Shown here: positions 17,330 through 25,807 of the stretch, one piece after another
Position numbering within the stretch: position 1 is the first letter of the stretch
Layout of the letters: each line of letters begins with the position of its first letter
DNA from: Bacillota bacterium
GTDB lineage: Bacteria; Bacillota; Clostridia; Lachnospirales; Lachnospiraceae
Assembly: GCA_023398375.1 (NCBI GenBank)
Contig: JAEWSH010000133.1
Span: forward strand, 248,001 to 312,000
Direction: 5' to 3'
DNA length: 64,000 bases
Made by a program: the position numbers and the translations under genes
The notes under the pieces: generated by a model
The model's database searches: none
Told to the model about the DNA's origin: nothing
The model's input: only the letters and a program-made list of their open reading frames with translations

Positions 17330-17977
17330 ATGTATCAGCGATTTGTAAAAAGGGTATTCGATATCATATTATCGGGAGCCGGACTGCTTATTCTAAGCCC
17401 GGCTTATTTGGTGTTAGCGATACTGGTCAGGGTATGCCTGGGAAGTCCGGTTCTATTCCGACAGGAGCGGCCGGGACGCGGGGAGAAGATATTTACATTG
17501 AAAAAATTCCGAACTATGACGGACAAGAGAGGTGCAGATGGGAAATTACTCCCGGATCGTGAGAGACTGACTTCTTTTGGAAAGTTCTTAAGAGCGACCA
17601 GTCTGGATGAACTTCCTGAATTATGGAATATCTTCGTGGGAGATATGAGTGTCATCGGCCCCAGACCGTTGTTAGTCAGCTATCTGCCATATTATACGGA
17701 AAGAGAGCGGAAAAGACATTCGGTGAGGCCGGGATTAACTGGTCTTGCACAGGTGAGCGGTCGTAATTATCTTGCGTGGGATAAGCGTCTGGAAAAAGAT
17801 GTTGAATATGTAGAGCACATTACGTTTATCAATGATGTGAAAATATTGATGAAAACGGTATCTGTTGCACTGAAACCAGCTAATGTTGCCGAGGACACGA
17901 ATCAGGCAGAAGGTAATTTTGCACAGATACGGAAAGCACAGCAGGAAGGTTCGAAAGCAGATAGCTTTCCATTATAA
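17330..17977 (+). CDS. PglC-like monotopic phosphoglycosyltransferase
   Basis: A 215-aa initiating transferase that moves a sugar-1-phosphate from the UDP sugar to undecaprenyl phosphate. It has an N-terminal re-entrant helix (12-36), the membrane-anchoring FRQERPGRGEKIF region, the catalytic dyad D93-E94 in TSLDELPELWN, and GDMSVIGPRPLL. Size and dyad position match the small PglC type. Adjacent to the dehydratase and aminotransferase that would make its substrate. A second, longer phosphoglycosyltransferase is at 54590. Confidence 0.9.
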   Translation: MYQRFVKRVFDIILSGAGLLILSPAYLVLAILVRVCLGSPVLFRQERPGRGEKIFTLKKFRTMTDKRGADGKLLPDRERLTSFGKFLRATSLDELPELWNIFVGDMSVIGPRPLLVSYLPYYTERERKRHSVRPGLTGLAQVSGRNYLAWDKRLEKDVEYVEHITFINDVKILMKTVSVALKPANVAEDTNQAEGNFAQIRKAQQEGSKADSFPL

Positions 17978-17980
17978 TAG

Positions 17981-18017
17981 TTCATGACAAGTGAGTCGGC
18001 TTGCCGATTCATCTTGT
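17981..18017 (+). repeat. short hairpin repeat (TTCATGACAAGTGA type)
   Basis: ACAAGTGA-GT-CGGC pairs with GCCG-AT-TCATCTTGT around a TT loop. A close copy lies at 45731-45767, nested inside a MITE-like element. It sits in the gap before the ATP-grasp gene and explains a spurious upstream in-frame extension. Confidence 0.6.
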
Positions 18018-18049
18018 ATAATCAGAGTAAGAGTGAGGAAAGACCGGTT

Positions 18050-19006
18050 ATGAATATTTTGATATTGAGTGCAGGAACAAGAAATAAAGTAGTCGAATAT
18101 TTTAAAAACGAAATGGGAGATAAGGGAAGAATCATTGCTACAGACTGCAGTGAACTGGCACCAGCTCTCTATGAAGCAGATGAATATGTGATCGTTCCAA
18201 GAATTGATGAAGAAGGTTATCTGGAGATTATATTGAATATCTGCAGGGAAAAGAAGATCGACGGTGTTTTTTCACTGATCGATCCGGAATTGAGCTTACT
18301 TGCAGCGAATAAGAATAAGTTTCTTGAGATAGGAACGACGCCCATTATATCGTCGGAAGATGCAGTTGAGACCTGCTTTGACAAATTCAAAATGTATCAG
18401 TTACTAATTGACAGCGGATACAAAACTGCAAAAAGTTATGTAGATAAAGAAGCATTTTATCAGGATGTAACTGCTGGAAAAATATCTTACCCGGTATTTG
18501 TGAAACCAGTAAAAGGAAGTGCCAGCATAAATATCAATAAAGTGTACAGCCCGAAAGAAATAGAGGTCCTTTTTTGTTTATATGATGATCTTATGATACA
18601 GGAATTTATGGATGGAACGGAATATGGAGCCGATGTATACATCGATATGCTTACCGGAAAAGTAACTTCTATCTTTACCAAAGAGAAGATTAAGATGCGT
18701 GCAGGCGAAACAGATAAATCGGTATCCGTGAAGGATGAGACTTTATTCAGAATGATTCAGGAATTTGCTGAAAAAGTTGGATTCAGAGGTATCATCGATA
18801 TGGATATATTTAAGATAGATGGAGAATATTATATCTCAGAAGTAAATCCGCGGTTTGGCGGTGGATATCCGCATGCGCATGCCTGTGGCGTCAATGTTCC
18901 AAAACAAATCATTGAAAATCTTGCAGGAAAAGAAAATCCGTGTACAATCGGTGCGTATAAGGAAGGTATCCACATGATGAAATATAATGAGATCATGATT
19001 CGGTGA
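18050..19006 (+). CDS. ATP-grasp carboxylate-amine ligase-like protein
   Basis: A 318-aa ATP-grasp protein with a pre-ATP-grasp Rossmann segment (MNILILSAGTRNKVVEYF), the phosphate loop YPVFVKPVKGSASI at 147-160 with K152, and EVNPRFGGG at 264-272, the Mg-binding E/N pair. Enzymes of this fold join a carboxylate to an amine through an acyl phosphate. It lies directly after the PglC-like gene, where PglD would normally stand, so it may attach an acyl or aminoacyl group to the 4-amino group of the sugar (inference). ATG at 18050 follows GAGGAAAG; upstream in-frame codons lie in a hairpin repeat. Confidence 0.75.
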   Translation: MNILILSAGTRNKVVEYFKNEMGDKGRIIATDCSELAPALYEADEYVIVPRIDEEGYLEIILNICREKKIDGVFSLIDPELSLLAANKNKFLEIGTTPIISSEDAVETCFDKFKMYQLLIDSGYKTAKSYVDKEAFYQDVTAGKISYPVFVKPVKGSASININKVYSPKEIEVLFCLYDDLMIQEFMDGTEYGADVYIDMLTGKVTSIFTKEKIKMRAGETDKSVSVKDETLFRMIQEFAEKVGFRGIIDMDIFKIDGEYYISEVNPRFGGGYPHAHACGVNVPKQIIENLAGKENPCTIGAYKEGIHMMKYNEIMIR

Positions 19007-19035
19007 TCAGGCAGGATGTGTAGGAGAATGATTGT

Positions 19036-20181
19036 ATGAAAAAGACAATTATGATACTGACCAACAGTGATTCCGGTCTTTATGATTTTCGGAAAGAAAT
19101 ACTGAAAGAACTGATTGCAGAAGGATACCGGGTCATTGTGTCGGTGCCGGCTGGTAATTATCAGAACAGAATTGAACAATTAGGCTGTGAATATGTGGCA
19201 ACAGCAGTAAACAGACGTGGTATGAACCCAATAAAAGACGCTTTCCTCTTGATGAACTATCTGCGGATGTTAAGAAAGTATAGGCCGGATGTAGTACTTA
19301 CGTATACGGTTAAACCGAATACTTATGGCTGCATAGCCTGCAGAATCCTTCGTATTCCTTTTATAGTGAATATAACAGGTCTTGGAACTGCCTTAGAGAA
19401 CTCTGGAATGGTTCAGAGAATTGTGGTCATGTTATACAGAATCGCATTGAAGAGGGCAAGGTGTGTTTTTTTTCAAAATGAATATAATCAAAAATTCATA
19501 AAAGATCTAGGCTGCATTCATGGAAAAACTAGACTTTTACCGGGATCCGGGGTAAATATAACAGAACATGAGTATACGCCTTATCCGGATGAAGAAAAAG
19601 AAATTCGTATTCTGGATGTCATGCGCATTATGCGCGCAAAGGGAGCTTCCGAACTACTTACTGTGGCACCGGTGATTCATACAGAATTTCCCCGAGTGAT
19701 TTTTGAAATAGCAGGTTCCTATGAAGAAGAAAGCAGGGCAGAATATGAACCTATGATAAAGGACTTGCAAGACAGGGGGATTTTGCGTTATTATGGGTAT
19801 CGGGAAGATATCCAGAAAATAATGGAAAATAGCCATATAATCATAAATCCGTCATACAGTGAAGGCATGTCGAATGTGCTGCTGGAAGCAGCAGCGACCG
19901 GAAGACCGGTTATTGCTACTAATATAAACGGCTGTATAGAGGCGTTTCAGGATGGCATTACAGGAATCAGCTGCGATGCGAAGAATAATGAATCACTGCT
20001 GCGGGCATTGCGGAAAATGTTAAAGAAATCTGCGGATGAAAGGGCACTGATGGGACGTGATGGAAGAACCTATGTGAAGGAAAGGTTTAACCGGGAAATA
20101 GTCGTTTCTATTTATTTGGAAGAGATTGCGGCAGCAATAAAGGACAAGCAGAATAGCATAAGAAATAAGAAAAGAGGATAA
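19036..20181 (+). CDS. glycosyltransferase family 4 (PglA-like position)
   Basis: A 381-aa GT-B enzyme. The N-terminal domain begins KKTIMILTNSDSGLYDFRKE and includes PDVVLTYTVKPNTYG; the C-terminal domain has the EX7E-type donor site NPSYSEGMSNVLLEAAATG near 272-290. This subgroup is frequent directly after PglC-type enzymes, where it adds the second sugar, often GalNAc or GalNAcA, to the undecaprenyl-diphosphate sugar. The next two genes make UDP-GalNAcA, a plausible donor. Soluble or peripheral, on the cytoplasmic face. Confidence 0.8.
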   Translation: MKKTIMILTNSDSGLYDFRKEILKELIAEGYRVIVSVPAGNYQNRIEQLGCEYVATAVNRRGMNPIKDAFLLMNYLRMLRKYRPDVVLTYTVKPNTYGCIACRILRIPFIVNITGLGTALENSGMVQRIVVMLYRIALKRARCVFFQNEYNQKFIKDLGCIHGKTRLLPGSGVNITEHEYTPYPDEEKEIRILDVMRIMRAKGASELLTVAPVIHTEFPRVIFEIAGSYEEESRAEYEPMIKDLQDRGILRYYGYREDIQKIMENSHIIINPSYSEGMSNVLLEAAATGRPVIATNINGCIEAFQDGITGISCDAKNNESLLRALRKMLKKSADERALMGRDGRTYVKERFNREIVVSIYLEEIAAAIKDKQNSIRNKKRG

Positions 20182-20185
20182 TCAT

Positions 20186-21502
20186 ATGGGATTATATGAA
20201 AGAATCGTTAATGGAGAAGAAAAGGTATCGTTGGTTGGATTAGGATATGTAGGGATGCCGATCGCAGTTGCTTTTTCAAAAAAAATCAAAGTAATTGGTT
20301 TTGATTTAAATGAGGCGAAAATTGATTTATATAAAAAAGGAATCGATCCGACCAGAGAGGTGGGAGATGAGGTAATCAGAAATACTACAGTAGAATTTAC
20401 AGCGGATGAGACAAAGTTAAGAGAAGCCAAATTCCATATTGTAGCAGTCCCGACACCTGTACATGACGATCATACACCGGACCTTTCACCAGTGGAAGGC
20501 GCAAGTACGATTCTGGGACGTAACTTAACAAAAGGTGCTATCGTAGTATTTGAATCAACAGTATATCCGGGCGTAACAGAAGAACTCTGTGTTCCCATCT
20601 TAGAGAAAGAATCAGGGCTGAAGTGCGGAATAGACTTTAAAATAGGCTATTCTCCTGAGAGAATCAACCCTGGTGATAAGGTACACCGTCTTGAAACGAT
20701 TACCAAGATTGTGTCAGGTATGGATGAAGAAACGCTCGATACGGTAGCCAAAGTATATGAATTGGTAGTGGAAGCTGGCGTGCATCGTGCAGAATCCATA
20801 AAAGTAGCAGAAGCAGCCAAAGTAATTGAAAATAGCCAAAGAGATATCAACATTGCATTTATGAATGAATTATCTATCATTTTTAATAGAATGGGAATTG
20901 ATACACAGGCGGTATTAGAAGCAGCCGGAACAAAGTGGAACTTTTTAAAATTCTTCCCTGGTCTGGTCGGCGGACATTGTATCGGTGTTGACCCGTATTA
21001 TCTTACTTATAAGGCGGAACAACTGGGATATCATTCACAGATCATCCTTTCAGGCAGGCGTATCAATGACGATATGGGAAGATATGTAGCGGAGAGCCTG
21101 GTAAAGAGCTTAATCAAAGCAGACATTCCGGTAAATAATGCAAAAGTGGCGATCTTGGGCTTTACATTTAAGGAAAACTGTCCGGATACAAGAAATACAA
21201 AGGTAGTAGATATCTATAATGAATTATTAGAGTATGGAATCAAACCGGTGGTGACCGATGAAACAGCAGATGCTGATGAGGCAAAAAGACTGTATGGAAT
21301 TGATTTTGTAAGAATGGATACCATTCGGGACATGGATGCGGTCATCATTGCAGTATCACATACAGACTTCCTGAAATTGACAAGAGAAGACATCGCAGGC
21401 TTCTATAACAAGAAACATGCAAAGAAAGTATTGGTTGACATAAAAGGAGTATTGGACAGAAAGGAATATACAGAAGAAGAGTATATTTATTGGAGGCTGT
21501 AG
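20186..21502 (+). CDS. UDP-N-acetylhexosamine 6-dehydrogenase (TviB/WbpO type)
   Basis: A 438-aa nucleotide-sugar dehydrogenase. SLVGLGYVGMPIAVAF at 15-30 is the NAD site, GYSPERINPGD at 154-164 is a family motif, and GGHCIGVDPYYLT carries the catalytic cysteine C265. It oxidises C6 of UDP-GlcNAc or UDP-GalNAc in two steps to the uronate. The next gene, 2 bp away, is the matching C4 epimerase, so the joint product is most likely UDP-GalNAcA as in Vi and WbpO/WbpP systems. AGAGGATAATCAT precedes ATG. Confidence 0.9.
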   Translation: MGLYERIVNGEEKVSLVGLGYVGMPIAVAFSKKIKVIGFDLNEAKIDLYKKGIDPTREVGDEVIRNTTVEFTADETKLREAKFHIVAVPTPVHDDHTPDLSPVEGASTILGRNLTKGAIVVFESTVYPGVTEELCVPILEKESGLKCGIDFKIGYSPERINPGDKVHRLETITKIVSGMDEETLDTVAKVYELVVEAGVHRAESIKVAEAAKVIENSQRDINIAFMNELSIIFNRMGIDTQAVLEAAGTKWNFLKFFPGLVGGHCIGVDPYYLTYKAEQLGYHSQIILSGRRINDDMGRYVAESLVKSLIKADIPVNNAKVAILGFTFKENCPDTRNTKVVDIYNELLEYGIKPVVTDETADADEAKRLYGIDFVRMDTIRDMDAVIIAVSHTDFLKLTREDIAGFYNKKHAKKVLVDIKGVLDRKEYTEEEYIYWRL

Positions 21503-21503
21503 A

Positions 21504-22478
21504 ATGGGATATAAAGATATAAAGTTTGATAGGGAAAGCATATTTTTGGTAACAGGCGGAGCCGGTTTTATTGGTTCCAATCTTTGTGAAGCATTAACAG
21601 ATATGGGATATCAGGTAAGGTGCCTGGATGACTTGTCGACCGGTTCGCAAAAACATGTTACTATGCTGGCTGACAGACCAAATTACACATTTATCAAGGG
21701 TGATATCAAAGATCTGGATACTTGTATGGAAGCCTGCAAAGGTGTAACATACGTGTTACACCAGGCTGCATGGGGAAGTGTTCCAAGAAGTATTGAAATG
21801 CCTTTATTTTATGAGGAAAATAATATCAAAGGGTCCCTTAATATGATGGAGGCTGCAAGACAGAACGGGGTGAAAAAATTTGTTTATGCTTCCAGTTCAT
21901 CTGTATACGGGGATCATCCGGCACTTCCTAAGAAAGAAGGGGTGGAAGGAAACTTATTATCTCCTTATGCATTAACAAAACGTACCAATGAAGAGTATGG
22001 AAAATTATATAAAGAATTATATGGTCTGGATACCTATGGTCTTAGATATTTTAATGTTTTCGGCCGTCGTCAGAATCCGGATGGAATGTATGCAGCTGTT
22101 GTTCCGAAGTTTATTAAGATGCTGCTGAATGGGGAGAAACCTACCATCAATGGAGACGGCAGACAGTCCAGAGACTTTACTTACATCGATAATGTTATAG
22201 AGGCGAATCTGAAAGCATGTCTTGCATCTTCTGAAGCAGGCGGAGAGGCCTTTAACATAGGATTTGGCGGAAGAGAATTCTTAATAGATATTTATTACAA
22301 TTTGTGTGATGCACTGGATAAGAAAGTAGAGCCGAATTTTGGACCGGACAGATTGGGAGATGTCAGAGATTCTAATGCAGATATCAGTAAGGCAAAGGAA
22401 TTATTGGGATACGATCCTGAATATGATTTTAAGACAGGTATTAACCTTGCGATTGACTGGTATAAGGCAAATCTGTAA
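21504..22478 (+). CDS. UDP-N-acetylglucosamine/glucosaminuronate 4-epimerase (TviC/WbpP type)
   Basis: A 324-aa extended SDR. TGGAGFIGSN at 17-26 binds NAD; S131-S133 and Y155xxxK159 are the catalytic residues (SPYALTKR). GMYAAVVPKF and GDGRQSRDFTYIDN are typical of WbpP/TviC epimerases. Pairs with the dehydrogenase upstream to supply GalNAcA. Last gene of this operon; a terminator follows at 22508. Confidence 0.9.
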   Translation: MGYKDIKFDRESIFLVTGGAGFIGSNLCEALTDMGYQVRCLDDLSTGSQKHVTMLADRPNYTFIKGDIKDLDTCMEACKGVTYVLHQAAWGSVPRSIEMPLFYEENNIKGSLNMMEAARQNGVKKFVYASSSSVYGDHPALPKKEGVEGNLLSPYALTKRTNEEYGKLYKELYGLDTYGLRYFNVFGRRQNPDGMYAAVVPKFIKMLLNGEKPTINGDGRQSRDFTYIDNVIEANLKACLASSEAGGEAFNIGFGGREFLIDIYYNLCDALDKKVEPNFGPDRLGDVRDSNADISKAKELLGYDPEYDFKTGINLAIDWYKANL

Positions 22479-22507
22479 ATATCGCAGATGTGCGTTTTAG
22501 GATATGA

Positions 22508-22546
22508 ATAGACTTTCTGTATGTGAATATGGGAGGTCTATTTTGC
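22508..22546 (+). terminator. rho-independent terminator after the UDP-GalNAcA operon
   Basis: ATAGAC (22508-22513) pairs with GTCTAT (22536-22541), extended by TTTC against GGAG-type pairs, then TTTT. It lies 30 bp after the epimerase stop and before the repeat-filled gap. Confidence 0.65.
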
Positions 22547-22574
22547 TTATGGACCAGGTTACGCATGTATGTTA

Positions 22575-22812
22575 ATATTTGAATTCGTCATTTTGCACAA
22601 TTTACGCTAATGTATATTGATACACAACATAGTTCATTCGCAACGCTCCCGCTTGGATTTAGTACGCAGTGGTACATAAGAGCATAAAATACATGCTCTA
22701 AGTACCAGCGGCTTCATACAGTTGCTCACCAAACTATGTTGTGCATCAATTTTGATAAGGTAAGTGTATGTGCAAACTGACGAAGCCAAGTTTTCTGATA
22801 AACTAATGACAT
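22575..22812 (-). repeat. MITE-like palindromic element, copy 1 (inverted, nearly full length)
   Basis: The reverse complement of this stretch matches 43427-43668 nearly base for base. Its ends pair: GAATTCGTCATTTTGCAC (22581) with the region at 22771-22790, and ACACAACATAGTT (22622) with AACTATGTTGTG (22732-22743). The tip GGTACATAAG (22671) pairs with CTAAGTACC (22698). The terminal GTGTCAAAAGCTT repeat is degenerate here. No coding signal. The rest of the 468-bp gap (22813-22946) shows only a small GCGAC/GTCGC hairpin near 22917 and no clear promoter. Confidence 0.8.
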
Positions 22813-22946
22813 TTGAATCTTGTAGTGAAGAACAGGGACTAAAGTCACATATGTTTTCGGGTTGAATAATTAGCATTCGACACCTTGATTCATTCAGCAA
22901 ACTGAAAGGGGACTTTGCGACCGGGCGTCGCAGAAGGGAGTTGAAA

Positions 22947-23867
22947 ATGAAATATAATATAGTTATATTTGGGGTAAAAGATACGACAGAAGAAATTGTA
23001 GAATATATTCAAAGCAATATAGGGAAAGTGGATTTGATAGTGACGATTCATGAAAGTGTCCTGGGAGGGAATCAGGTATCTGGTTATAAGGGGCTTGGAT
23101 TCTTAACAGAAAAATATGGGATCAAGGTATTTGAGACAAGATCATATGGCTTGCAGGATGAAGAGACAAAGGACTTTTTTTCAGAGAATGAATTTGGTAT
23201 CGGTATCTCTATGGGATGGCAGCGTCTGATTCCGGAGCATGTATTGAACGCATTTCAGGAGGGCGTTTTTGGATTTCATGGAAGCTGTGGATATCTTCCG
23301 TTTGGAAGGGGCCGTTCTCCGCTCAACTGGTCTGTCATAAACGGTGACAGCAGATTTATACTGAATTTGTTTCAATATGATAAGAATGCAGACAGTCCCA
23401 ATGTTTTTGCAAATGAAATGTTCCAGATCAATGCACACGATACGATCAGAACGCTTCAATATAAGAATATCATAGTGTCCAAGCAGCTCATCAGGAGATT
23501 ACTTGAGGCATACAAGGAAGGAAATATTAAGATTTATAGAGAGTCCAAAGATTTCGACGGATGGTACGGCAAACGTACCGCAGCAGATGGCAGGATAGAA
23601 TTTCAATCTCGCACAAGAGATATCTATAATCTGGTACGTGGTGTGACAAGACCATTCCCGGGAGCTTTTTGTTATCAGGGTGAGAGTAAAGTTATCGTGT
23701 GGAGGATACATCCCTTTGATGAGATGCTTGATTTTTCCATGTATGCACCCGGCGAAGTGATTGACATGTTTGATGGGCAGTTAGTTGTCAGAACCTTGGA
23801 CGGTTCCGTTCTGATAGAAGAATATGAGTGCGATCATGAGCTACAAATTGGTACTATTTTACAGTAA
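22947..23867 (+). CDS. formyltransferase-fold protein (Fmt/ArnA-like), catalytic Asn absent
   Basis: A 306-aa protein resembling methionyl-tRNA and sugar formyltransferases. A Rossmann-like start (YNIVIFGVKDT) leads to GFHGSCGYLPFGRGRSPLNW at 109-128, equivalent to the NxHPSLLPxxRGxxP active site, and an acidic site at KNADS (D149). The His (H111) and Asp are kept, but the usual Asn two residues before the His is Gly (G109). A C-terminal domain follows from about 215. It may formylate or otherwise modify an amino sugar, or be non-catalytic. ATG at 22947 (AGAAGGGAG upstream) is preferred to TTG at 22941. Confidence 0.65.
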   Translation: MKYNIVIFGVKDTTEEIVEYIQSNIGKVDLIVTIHESVLGGNQVSGYKGLGFLTEKYGIKVFETRSYGLQDEETKDFFSENEFGIGISMGWQRLIPEHVLNAFQEGVFGFHGSCGYLPFGRGRSPLNWSVINGDSRFILNLFQYDKNADSPNVFANEMFQINAHDTIRTLQYKNIIVSKQLIRRLLEAYKEGNIKIYRESKDFDGWYGKRTAADGRIEFQSRTRDIYNLVRGVTRPFPGAFCYQGESKVIVWRIHPFDEMLDFSMYAPGEVIDMFDGQLVVRTLDGSVLIEEYECDHELQIGTILQ

Positions 23868-23882
23868 TGGAGTGAAGCAGGA

Positions 23883-24638
23883 ATGAAGATAGCAGTACGT
23901 ATAGACGATATTACGCCGGACATGGATTGGGAAAGCTTTTATCGATTAAAAGAACTATTAGATCGATATAAGATCAAACCATTGATTGGAATTGTGCCGG
24001 ATAATCAGGATAAGAACCTGGTGTGCGACAAAAAAAGAGAAGATTTTTGGATTTATATCAAAGAGCTTTATGGAGCTGGCTGGAGTATAGCAATGCATGG
24101 ATATCAACATGTATACACGACCAAAAAAGGTGGTCTGTTCCCTTTGAATCATTTCTCTGAATTTGCAGGAGTTCCCTATGAAAGGCAAAAGGAAATGCTG
24201 ATGGAGGGAAAGAAGATTTTTCAGGAACATGGAATCAATACGGATATCTTTATGGCACCGGGGCATTCTTTTGATAGAAATACACTGAACATCCTGTCGG
24301 AACTTGGATTCCGCTATGTGACAGATGGATTTGGCAGTCAGCCCTATATGGAAGCCAGGAGCGGTCTGGTATTTTTGCCGATTGCGTTTCGAAGCAAGAC
24401 TGATATCAATAGACCCAGAGGATATACCACACTTGTATATCATCTGAATGGAATGACAACGAAGCAATTTAAAAAACATGAAAAAATGATAAGTGAACAT
24501 AGGGAAAGTTTTATTTCCTATGAAGATTATATGAAAGTGGTACCAGTCTCACGCTTATTTGCCGGAAGGGTGAAAGAAAAGGGTATGGTATTTATGAAAT
24601 ATTTTCTGATTCGCATACGCACATTGCTGCGAAGGTAA
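23883..24638 (+). CDS. DUF2334/NodB-like polysaccharide deacetylase family protein
   Basis: A 251-aa protein with the metal-site Asp pair RIDDI (D8, D9), the HGYQH motif with H72 and H76, and MAPGHSFD near 137. This is the NodB-fold pattern of the DUF2334 subgroup. No signal peptide, so it probably acts in the cytoplasm on a nucleotide- or lipid-linked sugar, removing an acetyl group. It sits 15 bp after the formyltransferase-like gene; deacetylation followed by N-acylation would be a sensible pair (inference). A basic, hydrophobic C-terminal tail might touch the membrane. Confidence 0.7.
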   Translation: MKIAVRIDDITPDMDWESFYRLKELLDRYKIKPLIGIVPDNQDKNLVCDKKREDFWIYIKELYGAGWSIAMHGYQHVYTTKKGGLFPLNHFSEFAGVPYERQKEMLMEGKKIFQEHGINTDIFMAPGHSFDRNTLNILSELGFRYVTDGFGSQPYMEARSGLVFLPIAFRSKTDINRPRGYTTLVYHLNGMTTKQFKKHEKMISEHRESFISYEDYMKVVPVSRLFAGRVKEKGMVFMKYFLIRIRTLLRR

Positions 24639-24649
24639 TAGGAAACAAA

Positions 24650-25807
24650 ATGGGGATGATTGAAATGACAAAACCGGTCAGAGTACTACAAGTATTGGGC
24701 GGTACCGCACTTGGTGGTGCAGAAAGCCGTATCATGGATCTTTATCGTAATATGGATCGAACAAAACTACAGTTTGATTTTGTGGTTCATAACAGGAATG
24801 AAGATCACTATAATGAGGAAATACGTTCTCTTGGAGGAAAGATCTATCGGATTCCGAAGTTCAGATTTTATAATATCCTCGCATATCGGAGCGCATGGAA
24901 ACGTTTTTTTTGTGAACATACGACATATGCTGCAGTACATGGGCACATGACAAGTACTGCAGCAATCTATCTGCCGATTGCAAAAAGAAACGGTGTACCG
25001 CTCACGATCGCGCATGCAAGGAGCGCAGGCACAGATCCGGGAATAAAGGGAATCCTGACAAGATGGCTGCGGAAACACCTGTATGAACGTGCAGATTATT
25101 GTTTTGCATGTTCTAAGATAGCTGGAGATGCGGTCTTTGGTGCCGAAAATATGCGAAAAGGAAAAATACAGATCATTCCCAATGCGATCGAAGTAGATAA
25201 CTATGTATATGATGGTGCGGTGAGAGAACATATGCGTGAGGAATATGGATTACAGAATGCTTATGTGATTGGGCATGTGGGAAGATTTCATTATGCAAAA
25301 AATCATGTCTTTTTACTGGATATATTCGCGGAAATCAGTAAGAAAAAAGAAAATGCCAGACTGCTATTATTGGGCGAGGGCGGACTGATGCCGGAGATTC
25401 AGGAAAAGGCAGTGAACTTAGGAATCCAGGAAAAAGTGATTTTTGCCGGTAGTCATACGAATGTGGGAGATTTCTATCAGGCAATGGATTATCTGGTATT
25501 TCCATCTCATTTTGAAGGTCTGCCAGGGACGATTGTAGAGGCACAGGCGGCAGGACTTCGATGCCTGATATCGGATACGATCGCGAAAGAAGTCGTGGTC
25601 ACAGAACTGGTTGAGACAATGTCCTTACAGAAATCTGCAAAAGAGTGGGCTGATTATGTATTAAAAAATCAGACCTATGACAGACAACGGAATGTAACAG
25701 AGCTGAAAGAAGCAGGTTTTGATGTAAAGTCGCAGGTTACTAAGCTACAGAATTTTTATCTGGGAAAGAAGAATGAAAATGAAATGTACTATTATGAACA
25801 AGTATAA
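24650..25807 (+). CDS. glycosyltransferase family 4 (EpsF-like)
   Basis: A 385-aa GT-B enzyme. VRVLQVLGGTALGGAESRIMD near the start matches the EpsF/CapM-like subgroup of GT4, with VHGHMTSTAA near 94 and the donor site FPSHFEGLPGTIVEAQAAG near 285. In Firmicutes exopolysaccharide operons this subgroup adds sugars to the lipid-linked repeat unit. The start could be any of three in-frame ATGs (24650, 24656, 24665). Its last 35 nt overlap the YfhO-like gene. Confidence 0.8.
   Translation: MGMIEMTKPVRVLQVLGGTALGGAESRIMDLYRNMDRTKLQFDFVVHNRNEDHYNEEIRSLGGKIYRIPKFRFYNILAYRSAWKRFFCEHTTYAAVHGHMTSTAAIYLPIAKRNGVPLTIAHARSAGTDPGIKGILTRWLRKHLYERADYCFACSKIAGDAVFGAENMRKGKIQIIPNAIEVDNYVYDGAVREHMREEYGLQNAYVIGHVGRFHYAKNHVFLLDIFAEISKKKENARLLLLGEGGLMPEIQEKAVNLGIQEKVIFAGSHTNVGDFYQAMDYLVFPSHFEGLPGTIVEAQAAGLRCLISDTIAKEVVVTELVETMSLQKSAKEWADYVLKNQTYDRQRNVTELKEAGFDVKSQVTKLQNFYLGKKNENEMYYYEQV

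Noticed and set aside
22634..22900. 88-codon minus-strand open frame in the gap after the epimerase
   Set aside because: Lies mostly in MITE-like copy 1. It shares part of its sequence with the open frame near 43449 only because the elements are copies.
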